64,000 nt of DNA from Leifsonia williamsii (GCF_030433685.1 NZ_JAROCF010000001.1:2542001-2606000), one strand, 5' to 3'. Counted from the first letter of the stretch, positions 41,721 through 50,527 are shown. The notes: generated by a model not told the origin, from the letters alone. Numbers and translations are program-made.

Positions 41721-42784
41721 GCGTACCTCCGGTACGCGGCCGCCGAGCGGGCGACGGCGCGCTGCTGCGCGGCCGTGAGCGGCGTGAACGGCTCCGGCAC
41801 GACCTCTGCCCCGGAGCGGCGCCAGGTGCCGGCGACGCGGCCGCGCGCGACGAGGATGGGCTGGAAGATGCCGTTGCCGCCCGGCACGATCCTCTCGAAC
41901 AGCTCCTCGTCGAGCACGGCGGAGCGGTCCCGGTAGCCGAGGAGGTACTCGTCGAAGGCGGGGAGCAGCGGCACGGCCTCGCGCTCGGCGCGGGTCTCGG
42001 CCGTCGCGGCCGCGCGGTTGGCGAGCTCGGCCGTGACGAGGTACTCGGTGCCATCGACGGTGAGGGTCGTGAGCGCGTCCGCGAGGAGGGCACGGGCCGC
42101 GCGGGCACCCGTGATCGTGCCCTTGATCCACCAGACGAAGTCCTGGAGCGTCGCCGGGCCGTGGCCCGCGAGGTAGCGCAGCAGGAACTCGGCCAGCGCC
42201 TCGTCGCCGGTGAGATCGCGGCGTCGCGGAGCCCACTCGTCGAGCAGCACGAGCGCCTGCTGGGTGCGGTGCGTCGGACCCCAGCACAGCACGCCCGTCT
42301 GCGCGAGGTAGTAGATGAGGTGGTAGCCGCGCTGCCCGGTGGTGGCGATACCGGCGCGCTCCCACACCTCCTGCATCTCGGCGCGGCCCAGGCTCCGGCC
42401 GCCGCTGAGCGCGTCGACCGCGATATCGCGGGCGCGGGTGAGGTCGGCGGTGTCGAGCTCGAGCTGCCGGTGCCGGTTCGCCAGCCCCTGCACCATGCGC
42501 GCGGTCGTCACGCCGAGCATCCAGCGGAGGTCCTCCGGCGGGACGAAGTGGAGGGTGCCGCGCATCGGCCACGACCGCACGATGCGGCCGGCGTCGAGGT
42601 CGGCGAGCACGTCGGCGCGCGTTGCGCCGCCGGTGCGCACGGCCAGCGCCCAGCAGCCGGCAGCGAAGTCCTGCGCCTGCACGGCGAGGAGGCGACGGGC
42701 GACGGCGGCCGGGTCGGCCTCCCGCTCGCCGTCGATCGCGTGCGCGAGGCGCCGCATCCGGAGGAGGTCCGCTCGGCTGGCCAT
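41714..42784 (-). CDS. Winged-helix DNA-binding protein, AlkZ/YcaQ-like
   Basis: A 356-residue protein of the HTH_42 family, which includes the AlkZ and YcaQ DNA glycosylases. 'LLAVQAQDFAAGCWALAVR' carries a Gln-x-Gln pair like the AlkZ active site, and 'VRSWPMRGTLHFVPPEDLRWML' is the family core. DNA repair of alkylated or crosslinked bases is possible, but most members are uncharacterised. ATG at 42784 was preferred to GTG at 42790 as a CATACT box ends 6 nt before it. Confidence 0.85.
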   Translation of the reverse strand: MASRADLLRMRRLAHAIDGEREADPAAVARRLLAVQAQDFAAGCWALAVRTGGATRADVLADLDAGRIVRSWPMRGTLHFVPPEDLRWMLGVTTARMVQGLANRHRQLELDTADLTRARDIAVDALSGGRSLGRAEMQEVWERAGIATTGQRGYHLIYYLAQTGVLCWGPTHRTQQALVLLDEWAPRRRDLTGDEALAEFLLRYLAGHGPATLQDFVWWIKGTITGARAARALLADALTTLTVDGTEYLVTAELANRAAATAETRAEREAVPLLPAFDEYLLGYRDRSAVLDEELFERIVPGGNGIFQPILVARGRVAGTWRRSGAEVVPEPFTPLTAAQQRAVARSAAAYRRYAG

Positions 42785-42790
42785 TGCCAC

Positions 42791-42796
42791 AGTATG
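42791..42796 (-). promoter_or_regulatory. -10 box of leaderless winged-helix gene
   Basis: CATACT on the minus strand ends 6 nt before the ATG at 42784 and would be incompatible with starting at 42790. Confidence 0.5.
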
Positions 42797-42851
42797 CCGT
42801 CCACCACCGACATCCGGGCTCGGATGTGCGTGGCCCAGCGGGATCCGCGGG

Positions 42852-43958
42852 CTACGGCAGGATGTCGAGCGCCTTCAGCTGCTCGCTGATGCCCTGGCCG
42901 TCGTTGGCGTACACCCATGGCGCGCCGAAGAGCTCGCTGTGCTTCTCGGCCTTCGAACGTCCGCCGGCGAGCACCGCCTCCCCGCTGGAGAGCTGGCGGA
43001 TGGCGACAGCAGCGACGTTGCCGGGATGCGCGGTCGTGAACTCGCCGTACAGCTGCTCGTCGTGCTGGCCGTCGTCGCCGATCAGCAGCCACTTGAGGCC
43101 GGGGAACTCTTCGGCCAGCCGGGAGAGGCTCGTGCGCTTGTGCTCGCGGCCGCTGCGGAACCAGCGGTCGTGCGTCGGCCCCCAGTCGGTCAGCAGCAGG
43201 GGACCGGCGGGGAACAGGTTGCGCGACAGGAAGCGGGTGAGCGTCGGCGCGACGTTCCAGGCGCCGGTAGAGAGATAGAAGACCGGGGTTCCGGGATGGG
43301 AGGCGGCGAGCCGCTCCAGCAGCACCGACATGCCGGGCGTGGGGACGCGGGCGTGCTCGTCGAGCACGAAGGTGTTCCAGGCGGCGAGCAGCGGCCGGGG
43401 GAGCGCGGTGACCATGACCGTGTCGTCGATGTCGGAGATGATGCCGAAGGTCGCCTTCGGGTCGACCACGAACACCGGCGCCTCGAACACGCGGGTCGAC
43501 TCGGGCGTGGTCAGCCGCACGGTGTGCCAGCCGGGCGTCAGCGAGACGGGGATGACCGTGTCGATCACTCCGCCGCGGTCCGGCCGGACCTCGTGCCGGT
43601 CGCCCTCGATCTCGACCGTCACCGTCACGTCCGAGACGGGCACGCTGATGAACGACCTCCAGCCCCTGATCGACTCCTCGCGCTTGCGGTGCTTGCGCTC
43701 GGCGCGGCTGCCCGGCTTCGGCTCCTTCGCCAGGACCACGCGGCCCAGGATGCGGACCCAGGTGGGAGCGCCGTAGCCGGTGTACGGCACGACCGTCGCG
43801 AGGAACCCGCGCTTGCGCGCGCGGCGGGCGCGGAACTCGTGGAAGGCGTCCTCGATGCGCGCGGCGCGGTGCATGATCGGCTCGACCGCCCGGGCGACGG
43901 GAGCGCCGGAGGCGGGGCCGCCGTGCTCCTGGCCGTGGGGGTCGGGGGTTGCGGTCAT
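42852..43958 (-). CDS. App1-like phosphatidate phosphatase (DUF2183)
   Basis: A 368-residue HAD-like phosphatase of the App1 family. The catalytic motif is 'IISDIDDTVMVTALP' (DxDxT), with downstream 'VFYLSTGAWNV' and 'LLIGDDGQHDEQLYGEF'. Yeast App1 dephosphorylates phosphatidate, and bacterial substrates are not established. An N-terminal beta domain precedes the HAD core. No membrane helix is seen. Confidence 0.9.
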   Translation of the reverse strand: MTATPDPHGQEHGGPASGAPVARAVEPIMHRAARIEDAFHEFRARRARKRGFLATVVPYTGYGAPTWVRILGRVVLAKEPKPGSRAERKHRKREESIRGWRSFISVPVSDVTVTVEIEGDRHEVRPDRGGVIDTVIPVSLTPGWHTVRLTTPESTRVFEAPVFVVDPKATFGIISDIDDTVMVTALPRPLLAAWNTFVLDEHARVPTPGMSVLLERLAASHPGTPVFYLSTGAWNVAPTLTRFLSRNLFPAGPLLLTDWGPTHDRWFRSGREHKRTSLSRLAEEFPGLKWLLIGDDGQHDEQLYGEFTTAHPGNVAAVAIRQLSSGEAVLAGGRSKAEKHSELFGAPWVYANDGQGISEQLKALDILP

Positions 43959-44162
43959 AGAGCTTCAAGTCTCTCATGGAGTGCAGGAAGACGATCACCA
44001 GCCCCCGATTTGGGGCCGATTCTGCGACGAGTTCAAGGCGATTCCCGTGCAGAAGTGAGGTTTCCCCGAATATGATCCGTTGTGTAGCGATAGGGAATCG
44101 TCGCCACACTGGGCTGGGGACCCATCACGAGAACGCAGAAACGCAGAGAAGGAGCCGCCCTC

Positions 44163-44819
44163 GTGCCCATCAACGATCTGGTCGCCGGTCAGAACACCGT
44201 CGGAGCCGCGCTCGTGCGCACCGAGCCGATCCAGGAGCGCAGCGCCGCCCGGATCGACGCGCTGCTGGACGCGGCCGCCGAGGTGGTCGACGAGATCGGC
44301 TTCGACCGGCTCACCACCGCGATGGTCGCCGAGCGCGCCGGCGCCTCCATCGGCACCGTGTACCGCTACTTCCCGGACCGGATCGTCCTGCTGCAGGCCC
44401 TGCGCGACCGCGCGCTGCTGCGCTACCGCCGCTCGGTGGTCGCGGCCATCCACGAGCAGAACCCCGCGCACTGGTGGAACGCGGTGGAGTGCGCGATCGA
44501 CGCCTTCGTCGACATGTTCCGCACCGAGACGGGCTTCCGCATCATCCGCTTCACCGACGCCGAGCGCTCGGGAGTGCCGGAGGAGGAGGTGGCCCGCGAC
44601 GTGTCGTTCGCGCGGCAGTTCGCCGACATCCTCTCCGACGAGTACGGCCTCCCCGCGGGCGAGGACCTCGCGTTCCGCCTCGAGATCGTGGTCGAGATCA
44701 TGGATGCGCTGATCAACCGCGCTTTCCTCGACGACCCGGCCGGCGACGAGAAGTACATCGCCGAGGCGCGCACGGTGGCGCGCGACTACCTCGAGAAGCG
44801 GTACTCGTCGGAGGGCTGA
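44163..44819 (+). CDS. TetR family transcriptional regulator
   Basis: A 218-residue regulator. The N-terminal HTH is 'RIDALLDAAAEVVDEIGFDR...AERAGASIGTVYRYFPDR' (about 25-75), followed by a helical ligand-binding domain. GAAGGAG precedes the GTG. It lies 207 bp upstream of, and in the same direction as, an osmoprotectant importer operon and may control it. The gap contains two palindromes. Confidence 0.93.
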   Translation: MPINDLVAGQNTVGAALVRTEPIQERSAARIDALLDAAAEVVDEIGFDRLTTAMVAERAGASIGTVYRYFPDRIVLLQALRDRALLRYRRSVVAAIHEQNPAHWWNAVECAIDAFVDMFRTETGFRIIRFTDAERSGVPEEEVARDVSFARQFADILSDEYGLPAGEDLAFRLEIVVEIMDALINRAFLDDPAGDEKYIAEARTVARDYLEKRYSSEG

Positions 44820-44889
44820 GCACCGCCTCCGCACCGGTTCCTCCCGTCCGGGAATGTCGGCGGTCCGTGCGACGCTGCATCCGAAGAGC

Positions 44890-44930
44890 GTTCGGCGCCG
44901 AACACAATTCGACGCAATCGTTGTGCAACG
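44890..44930. promoter_or_regulatory. Two palindromes upstream of the osmoprotectant operon
   Basis: GTTCGGCGCCGAAC (44890-44903) is a perfect 14-bp palindrome. CGTTG-TG-CAACG (44919-44930) is a second inverted repeat. They lie about 100-135 bp before the ATPase gene and are candidate operators for the adjacent TetR protein. Confidence 0.45.
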
Positions 44931-45026
44931 CGACGAACGCTGTTTGGGTAGAAGGGATGGCGCCCGCCGTCCCGCCCGGGCCGAGCCGCCTGAGAGGGCG
45001 GCGCACACGAGAGGATCGGACCCGCG

Positions 45027-45941
45027 ATGATCGAGTTCCGCTCCGTGACCAAGCGTTTCCCGGACGGCACGCTGGCGGTCGACGACTTCTCGCTCGTCGT
45101 CCCGTCACGTCGGATCACCGTGCTGGTCGGTTCGTCCGGCAGCGGCAAGACGACCATCCTGCGCATGGTCAACCGCATGGTCGACCCGACGAGCGGCGTC
45201 GTCGAGATCGACGGCGAGGACGCGCAGCGGCTGAAGCCCGTCGCACTGCGTCGCAGCATCGGCTACGTCATGCAGAACTCGGGCCTCCTGCCGCACCGCA
45301 AGGTCGTCGACAACATCGCGACGGTCCCGCTGCTGAACGGCGTGAAGAAGAAGGAGGCGCGGGCGAGGGCGCTCGAGCTCATGGACACGGTCGGCCTCGA
45401 CCGGTCGATGGCCGACCGCTATCCGAGCCAGCTCTCCGGCGGCCAGCAGCAGCGCGTCGGCGTCGCCCGCGGCCTCGCGGTCGACCCCAACATCCTGCTG
45501 ATGGACGAGCCGTTCGGCGCCGTCGACCCGATCGTCCGCGACGAGCTGCAGAACGAGCTGCTGCGGCTGCAGCGCGACATCGGCAAGACCGTGCTGTTCG
45601 TCACCCACGACATCGACGAGGCCTTCCGGCTCGGCGACCAGGTCGTGATCTTCCGGACCGGAGGGATCGTCGCCCAGCAGGGCACTCCCGCCGAGATTCT
45701 CGCGCACCCGGCCGACGAGTTCGTCGCCTCCTTCATCGGGGCCGACCGCGGCCGGCGCGCGCTGCACGTGGAGTCGACGCCGACGGGCTCCGTGCTCGTC
45801 GACGCCGACGGGCGTGCGGCAGGACGGCTGGCCGACGCGCCGGCGTCCAGCACCGACGGCGCCGCCGCCGGTGTCTCCGGAGCAAAGGCCGCGACCCTCC
45901 CGGTCGCGGGTGCTGCGGCGCAGGGTGAGGGCCGGACGTGA
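45027..45941 (+). CDS. Osmoprotectant ABC importer, ATPase (OpuCA-like)
   Basis: A 304-residue ABC ATPase: Walker A 'GSSGSGKTT', signature 'LSGGQQQRVGVARGLA', Walker B 'ILLMDEPFGAVDP', and the betaine-family 'GLLPHRKVVDNIATVP'. The C-terminal tandem CBS domains of classical OpuCA are absent. A short tail ending in an Ala-rich stretch replaces them, so ionic-strength gating by CBS domains is not expected. GAGAGGA precedes the ATG. It overlaps the next gene (GTGA). Confidence 0.9.
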   Translation: MIEFRSVTKRFPDGTLAVDDFSLVVPSRRITVLVGSSGSGKTTILRMVNRMVDPTSGVVEIDGEDAQRLKPVALRRSIGYVMQNSGLLPHRKVVDNIATVPLLNGVKKKEARARALELMDTVGLDRSMADRYPSQLSGGQQQRVGVARGLAVDPNILLMDEPFGAVDPIVRDELQNELLRLQRDIGKTVLFVTHDIDEAFRLGDQVVIFRTGGIVAQQGTPAEILAHPADEFVASFIGADRGRRALHVESTPTGSVLVDADGRAAGRLADAPASSTDGAAAGVSGAKAATLPVAGAAAQGEGRT

Positions 45942-46627
45942 GCTGGCTCTGGTCGAACCTCGACCTGGTGTGGGGGCTCACGCTGACCCACGTCTGGTTG
46001 AGCGCGCTGCCCATCGTCATCGGCTTCGTGCTGTCCCTCCCGATCGGGTGGCTCGCGAACCGCTACGCCCTCAGCCGGCCGGCGCTGCTGACCATCGGCG
46101 GCATCCTGTACGCGATCCCGTCGCTGCCGCTGTTCGTCGCGATGCCTGCGCTGATCGGCACGCGCATCCTCGACCCGATCAACGTGGTGGTCGCGCTGAG
46201 CATCTACGCGCTCGCGCTCATGGTGCGCACGACGGCCGACGCGCTCGCCTCGGTCGAGGGCGACGTGCTGCAGTCGGCGACCGCCGTCGGCTTCTCGACC
46301 TGGCGCCGGTTCTGGGCGGTGGAGCTGCCGCTCGCCGGACCGGTGCTGCTCGCGGGCCTGCGCGTCGTCTCCGTCAGCACGGTCAGCCTGGTGAGCGTCG
46401 GGTCGCTGATCGGCGTCTCCAATCTCGGCACGCTGTTCGTGGAGGGGCTGAACCGCTACTTCCCGTTCGAGGTCGGCGTCGGCATCGTCGCCATCATGAT
46501 CGTCGCGCTGGTCTTCGATCTGGTGCTCGTGCTGCTCGGGAGGCTGCTGCTGCCGTGGTCGCGGACCGACCGGCGCACGGGGCGGCTGAAGCGGTCCGCC
46601 GCCATGAAGGCGGTGACCGGCGCATGA
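45938..46627 (+). CDS. Osmoprotectant ABC importer, permease 1
   Basis: A 229-residue permease with about five helices and the EAA-like loop 'SVEGDVLQSATAVGFSTWRRFWAVELPLAGPVLLAG'. It starts with a GTG overlapping the ATPase stop, and its own stop overlaps the second permease start (ATGA). Together they form the glycine betaine/carnitine/choline-type channel. Confidence 0.9.
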   Translation: MSWLWSNLDLVWGLTLTHVWLSALPIVIGFVLSLPIGWLANRYALSRPALLTIGGILYAIPSLPLFVAMPALIGTRILDPINVVVALSIYALALMVRTTADALASVEGDVLQSATAVGFSTWRRFWAVELPLAGPVLLAGLRVVSVSTVSLVSVGSLIGVSNLGTLFVEGLNRYFPFEVGVGIVAIMIVALVFDLVLVLLGRLLLPWSRTDRRTGRLKRSAAMKAVTGA

Positions 46628-47370
46628 CCGACATCCTCGCCGCCTTCGGGTGGATCTTCGACCCCGCGCACTGGGCGGGCGCCAACGGCATCCCGGCGCG
46701 CACGCTCGAGCACATCTGGTACTCGTTCCTGACCCTCGTGCTCGCGTCGGCGATCGCGCTGCCGATCGGCTTCGCGATCGGGCACTCCGGGCGGCTGCGC
46801 GGGATCGCGATCGGCGCCTCCGGTGCGCTGCGCGCGCTCCCGACGCTCGGCCTCGTCGTGTACCTGGCGCTGATCATGGCGAACATCTCGATCGTGCCGC
46901 CGTTGATCGCGCTGACCATCCTCGCCATCCCGCCGCTGCTCGCCGGCGCGTACTCGGGGCTGGAGTCCGTCGACCGGCGCACGATCGACGCCGCCCGCGC
47001 GGTGGGGATGACGAGCTGGCAGGTGTTCACCAAGGTGGAGCTGCCGCTCGGTCTGCCGCTCGTGATCGGCGGCGTGCGCTCGGCGGCGCTGCAGGTGATC
47101 GCGACCTGGACCGTCGCGGCGATCCTGCCGGTCGGCGGCCTCGGCCGCTACCTCATCGACGGGCTCCCGGTGCAGAACTACGCCGAGATGCTGGGCGGCT
47201 CGATCATCGTCGTCGCCCTCGCCCTCGTCGTCGACGGGCTGTTCGCGCTGCTGCAGCGCGTCGTCGTCCCGCGCGGCGTGGCCGCGGGGCGCGTGCGCGA
47301 CGTGCGCAGCAAGCAGAAGGACCCGTGGCGCCCGCTCGGTGTCACCACTCCCGGTCGGGAGCCCTTCTGA
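46624..47370 (+). CDS. Osmoprotectant ABC importer, permease 2
   Basis: A 248-residue permease of the same family as the previous gene. The EAA loop is 'SVDRRTIDAARAVGMTSWQVFTKVELPLGLPLVIGG'. A hydrophilic tail follows the last helix. It is probably the heterodimer partner of permease 1. Confidence 0.9.
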   Translation: MTDILAAFGWIFDPAHWAGANGIPARTLEHIWYSFLTLVLASAIALPIGFAIGHSGRLRGIAIGASGALRALPTLGLVVYLALIMANISIVPPLIALTILAIPPLLAGAYSGLESVDRRTIDAARAVGMTSWQVFTKVELPLGLPLVIGGVRSAALQVIATWTVAAILPVGGLGRYLIDGLPVQNYAEMLGGSIIVVALALVVDGLFALLQRVVVPRGVAAGRVRDVRSKQKDPWRPLGVTTPGREPF

Positions 47371-47414
47371 GCTCCTGAACCCGGACCTCCCGAACCCGGA
47401 CCTCCTGAACCCCT
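47371..47414 (+). repeat. 15-bp tandem repeats after permease 2 stop
   Basis: Three units of the form CCTCCTGAACCCGGA (47371, 47386, 47401) begin directly after the TGA at 47368-47370, ahead of the substrate-binding gene. Confidence 0.88.
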
Positions 47415-47460
47415 ACGACTTTCCCGACCCGACGCACCACACCACAGAAGAGAGAAGATC

Positions 47461-48390
47461 ATGTTCGCATCCAGAAAGGGCCGCATCGCCGCCGGCGTGC
47501 TCGCGGCCGGCGCCCTGCTCGGGCTCAGCGCCTGCTCCTCCGGCGGGGGCGGCGCCTTCAGCACCGAGAGCGCGTCGTCGTCCGGCGACACCGTCACCGT
47601 CGGCTCGGCCGCGTTCGGCGAGTCCGAGATCCTCATGCAGATCTATGGCCAGGCGCTCGAGGCCAACGGCGTCAAGGTGGCATACAAGCCGAGCATCGGC
47701 CAGCGCGACGTCTACCTCAAGGCGCTGCAGGACGGCTCCATCGACCTGATCCCGGAGTACAGCGGCAACCTGCTGCAGTTCTACGACAAGAACAGCACCG
47801 CGACCTCGAGCGAGGACGTCTACGCCGCCCTCAACGACGCCCTGCCGAAGGGCTTCGAGGTGCTCGACCAGTCGAAGGCGCAGGACGCCGACTCCTACAA
47901 CGTCACCAAGGAGTTCTCGGAGAAGTGGGGCGTCACGAGCCTCGCCGACCTCTCCAAGGTCACCGAGCCGCTCAAGGTGGGCGCGAACCCCGAGTTCGAG
48001 ACCCGGCCCTACGGCATCCCGGGCCTCAAGGCGGCGTACGGCGTCTCGGCGACGCTGACCCCGATCAACGACTCGGGCGGCCCGCTGACCGTCACGGCGC
48101 TGAAGAACGGCGACGTGCAGCTGGCGGACATCTACACCACGACCCCCGCGATCAAGGACAACGGCTTCGTCACCCTGAAGGACCCGAAGAACCTGATCGC
48201 GGCGCAGAACATCCTCCCGCTGATCAACAGCGAGAAGGCGTCGTCGAAGGTCAAGGAGGTGCTCAACAAGGTGTCGGCCGAGCTCACCACCGAGGACCTC
48301 ATCGACCTCAACGCAGACAACCAGGGCGACAGCAAGACGCAGCCCGACGCGGCGGCGAAGAAGTGGCTGGAGGACCACCCGATCAAGTAG
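47461..48390 (+). CDS. Osmoprotectant ABC importer, substrate-binding lipoprotein (OsmF/ProX-like)
   Basis: A 309-residue lipoprotein. The signal peptide ends 'LLGLSAC' with Cys25. The mature part has family features 'VGSAAFGESEILMQIYGQAL', 'SIDLIPEYSGNLLQFY' and 'NPEFETRPYGIPGLKAAYG'. It binds quaternary-amine osmoprotectants outside the membrane and feeds the permease pair upstream. AGAGAAG lies before the ATG. Exact ligand unknown. Confidence 0.92.
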   Translation: MFASRKGRIAAGVLAAGALLGLSACSSGGGGAFSTESASSSGDTVTVGSAAFGESEILMQIYGQALEANGVKVAYKPSIGQRDVYLKALQDGSIDLIPEYSGNLLQFYDKNSTATSSEDVYAALNDALPKGFEVLDQSKAQDADSYNVTKEFSEKWGVTSLADLSKVTEPLKVGANPEFETRPYGIPGLKAAYGVSATLTPINDSGGPLTVTALKNGDVQLADIYTTTPAIKDNGFVTLKDPKNLIAAQNILPLINSEKASSKVKEVLNKVSAELTTEDLIDLNADNQGDSKTQPDAAAKKWLEDHPIK

Positions 48391-48414
48391 GCGGGAGGCT
48401 CCTTCCGGCGGGCG

Positions 48415-49107
48415 TCAGCGCTCGTCGACCTGCGGCGGCTCGGGATTCCGGGCCGCCGCAGTCGTGTCCTCTGCGGCCATGTGCCGGGCCTCCCGCTTCT
48501 GCAGGATCTTCTTCACCAGGAAGACGATCACGATGAAGGCGGCGATCACGGCGACGAAGACGTAGCCCGCCCAGTGCAGCTCGCGCGAGAGCTCGCGATA
48601 GCCGCCGGCCGCGGCCGAGCCCACGCTCACGTAGGCGAACGCCCAGATCACGCAGGCCGGCGCCGTCCAGGCCATGAAGGTGCGGTAGCGCATCGGGCTC
48701 ATGCCGACGGTGAGCGGGATGAGCGAGTGCAGCACCGGCAGGAAGCGGGACAGGAAGACCGCGATCCCGCCGCGCCGGGCGAGGTACGCCTCCGCGCGGT
48801 CGAAGTTCTGCGGCCCGAGCCGCCGCCCGAGCCGGCTGGCGCGGATGCGCGGCCCGAAGAAGCGGCCGAGCGCGAAACCGATCGACTCGCCGCACAGCGC
48901 CCCCACGATGACGGCGACCACGAGCCCGACGTACTCGACTGGGTTGCCGACCGCCGTGCTCGCGACCAGCACCACGGTGTCGCCGGGAACGATCAGCCCG
49001 ATCAGGATGCTCGTCTCGAGCATGATCGCGACACCGGCGAGGATCGTGCGCAGCAGCGGGTCGACCCCCTGGATCAGGTCGAGCAGCCAGGTGAGCGCGT
49101 CGTTCAT
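48415..49107 (-). CDS. DedA family membrane protein
   Basis: A 230-residue polytopic membrane protein with the DedA motifs 'GDTVVLVASTAVG', 'GESIGFALGRFFGPRI' and 'FLSRFLPVLHSLIPLTVGMSPM'. DedA proteins are implicated in undecaprenyl-phosphate or lipid scrambling and envelope integrity. The ATG overlaps the stop of a 16-codon upstream ORF (ATGA) and has no ribosome site of its own, which suggests coupled translation. Confidence 0.93.
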   Translation of the reverse strand: MNDALTWLLDLIQGVDPLLRTILAGVAIMLETSILIGLIVPGDTVVLVASTAVGNPVEYVGLVVAVIVGALCGESIGFALGRFFGPRIRASRLGRRLGPQNFDRAEAYLARRGGIAVFLSRFLPVLHSLIPLTVGMSPMRYRTFMAWTAPACVIWAFAYVSVGSAAAGGYRELSRELHWAGYVFVAVIAAFIVIVFLVKKILQKREARHMAAEDTTAAARNPEPPQVDER

Positions 49108-49154
49108 GAGGAGGCGGCGGTGTCGTCGCGCGGGCCGCGCGGCTGGGTGGGCAT
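49104..49154 (-). CDS. 16-residue leader ORF coupled to DedA
   Basis: The minus-strand ORF MPTQPRGPRDDTAASS starts at 49154, 7 nt after a TAGCAT box (49162-49167), and its TGA overlaps the DedA ATG. It is predicted to be leaderless. DedA has no Shine-Dalgarno sequence, so ribosomes finishing this ORF would start DedA. No codon-run typical of attenuation leaders is seen. Confidence 0.5.
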   Translation of the reverse strand: MPTQPRGPRDDTAASS

Positions 49155-49196
49155 AGCGACGATGCTACTGGGCGGCACCCGGGCGGAGGCTGCGCG

Positions 49197-50141
49197 CTAG
49201 CTGAGCAGCACCAGCAGCGGTGGCACCGCGACCAGGAGTGCAGTGGTGGCGATCACGGTCGCGCGCAGCATCGGTCCGACGGTGCGGTGGCCGGCGACGA
49301 GCCGCTCCTCGCGGGCCAGCAGGGCTTGGCGGCGCTGTTCGGGGGTGCGCTGGTCCTTGGGGGCGCCGAGGGCCGTCCCGGCCGTGCCGGTCTCGTCGAC
49401 GATGCGGATGGCGTGGGCCAGCACGGCGTCGCCCTCGGCGCGGCGCGCGGTGTCGTCGGCCAGCATCTCCAGCAGCAGCGCCACGGCATCCTGGGCCCGG
49501 GTCGCGATGGGGAACCAGGGGAGGGACCGCTTCCACGAGCGGAACGCGTCGAGCAGGAGGTGGTGCTTCTGCCGCAGGTGAGCGCGCTCGTGCGCGACCA
49601 CGGCCTCCAGCTGCTCGGGGCTGAGCAGCGCGATCATGCCCTCCGAGAGCACCGTGACGCTGCGGGCGCCCGGCAGGCAGTAGGCCGCCGGTGCCGGGTG
49701 GTCGATGACCCGGGTGGCCGGCGCGTCGGGCAGGGGAGAGCTGAGCAGGGTCAGCAGCTCGAGGTGGCGGTGCCGCTGCCGGCGGCTGCGGGCGGAGGTC
49801 AGGGCCAGGTTCAGCAGGAGGTGCGCGGTGAGCAGCACGGCGGCGCTGAGCAGGAAGGCGTTGAGGAGGGTGGCGTCGGCCGGCAGGGGACCGTGGAACA
49901 CCGACGCCGCTGCGCCGCCGATCCGGCTCCACAGGTCGTCGCCGAACGGCTCCAGCCCGGCCACCAGCAGCGATCCGATCATGGAGATGCCACCCGCGAG
50001 CGCGATCGACTGCCAGAGTGCGACGGCGAGCACGGGCGCGGCCGCCGGCCACTTCGCACGCGCGAGCAGCAGCGGCACCGGCCAGGCGAGGGCGATCGCG
50101 AGCAGTCCCAGCACCACGGCGGTGCCGTCGACGGCGGTCAC
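49197..50141 (-). CDS. M56 (BlaR1-like) membrane metalloprotease
   Basis: A 314-residue membrane protein with helices at both ends and a zinc protease core: 'VVAHERAHLRQKHHLLLDAF' (HExxH as HERAH) and 'LLEMLADDTARR' (third ligand Glu). It lacks the penicillin-binding sensor of BlaR1, so the signal is unlikely to be a beta-lactam acylation event. M56 proteases cleave the cognate BlaI-type repressor, here the gene 5 bp upstream. Start is GTG at 50141. Regulation of the divergent cyd operon is inferred. Confidence 0.9.
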   Translation of the reverse strand: MTAVDGTAVVLGLLAIALAWPVPLLLARAKWPAAAPVLAVALWQSIALAGGISMIGSLLVAGLEPFGDDLWSRIGGAAASVFHGPLPADATLLNAFLLSAAVLLTAHLLLNLALTSARSRRQRHRHLELLTLLSSPLPDAPATRVIDHPAPAAYCLPGARSVTVLSEGMIALLSPEQLEAVVAHERAHLRQKHHLLLDAFRSWKRSLPWFPIATRAQDAVALLLEMLADDTARRAEGDAVLAHAIRIVDETGTAGTALGAPKDQRTPEQRRQALLAREERLVAGHRTVGPMLRATVIATTALLVAVPPLLVLLS

Positions 50142-50146
50142 CGGCG

Positions 50147-50515
50147 CTACGACGACCGGGCGTCGAGCAGGCGGCGCAGCATCTGCGCCTCCGACTCGTC
50201 CACCGACCCGACGAAGTACGCGAGCGCCTCCGTGCGGTCGGAGGAGGACTCCAGCACCTCGTGCATCAGCTCGGCGACGTGGCCGGCGCGGGTGAGGGCG
50301 GCGGAGTAGAGGTGCGGGCGCGCGTCGCGGTCGCGCGACACGAAGCCCTTCTGCTCGAGGCGGGAGAGCACGGTGAGCACGGTCGTCAGCGCCGGGGTCT
50401 TGCCGCCGTCGCGCGCGCCTGCCAGTCTGTCGCGCAGTTCGCCAGCGCTGAGCGGGGTCTCCACCGCCCAGAGGGCGTCCATGACAGCCCGCTCCAATTC
50501 TCCGAGATTCGCCAC
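50147..50515 (-). CDS. BlaI/MecI family repressor
   Basis: A 122-residue winged-helix repressor: 'LGELERAVMDALWAVETPLSAGELRDRLA', 'ALTTVLTVLSRLEQKGFVSRDRD' and a C-terminal dimerisation helix. It is paired with an M56 protease and divergent from cydABDC. Two palindromes with TTCTAC/GTAGAA arms in the intergenic region match the style of BlaI operators (TACA-N-TGTA). GTG at 50515 lies 6 nt after TATCCT. The first palindrome overlaps the expected -35 position, supporting autoregulation. Confidence 0.94.
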   Translation of the reverse strand: MANLGELERAVMDALWAVETPLSAGELRDRLAGARDGGKTPALTTVLTVLSRLEQKGFVSRDRDARPHLYSAALTRAGHVAELMHEVLESSSDRTEALAYFVGSVDESEAQMLRRLLDARSS

Positions 50516-50521
50516 GATCCC

Positions 50522-50527
50522 AGGATA
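50522..50527 (-). promoter_or_regulatory. -10 box of leaderless blaI-like gene
   Basis: TATCCT on the minus strand ends 6 nt before the GTG at 50515. The -35 position would fall at about 50545-50550, overlapping the first operator palindrome. Confidence 0.6.

Noticed and set aside
45938..47370. Single fused permease
   Set aside because: The two permease frames differ and join by an ATGA overlap; each has a complete EAA loop.
49197..50141. BlaR1 beta-lactam sensor
   Set aside because: The protein ends after the M56 protease and helices and has no penicillin-binding domain.
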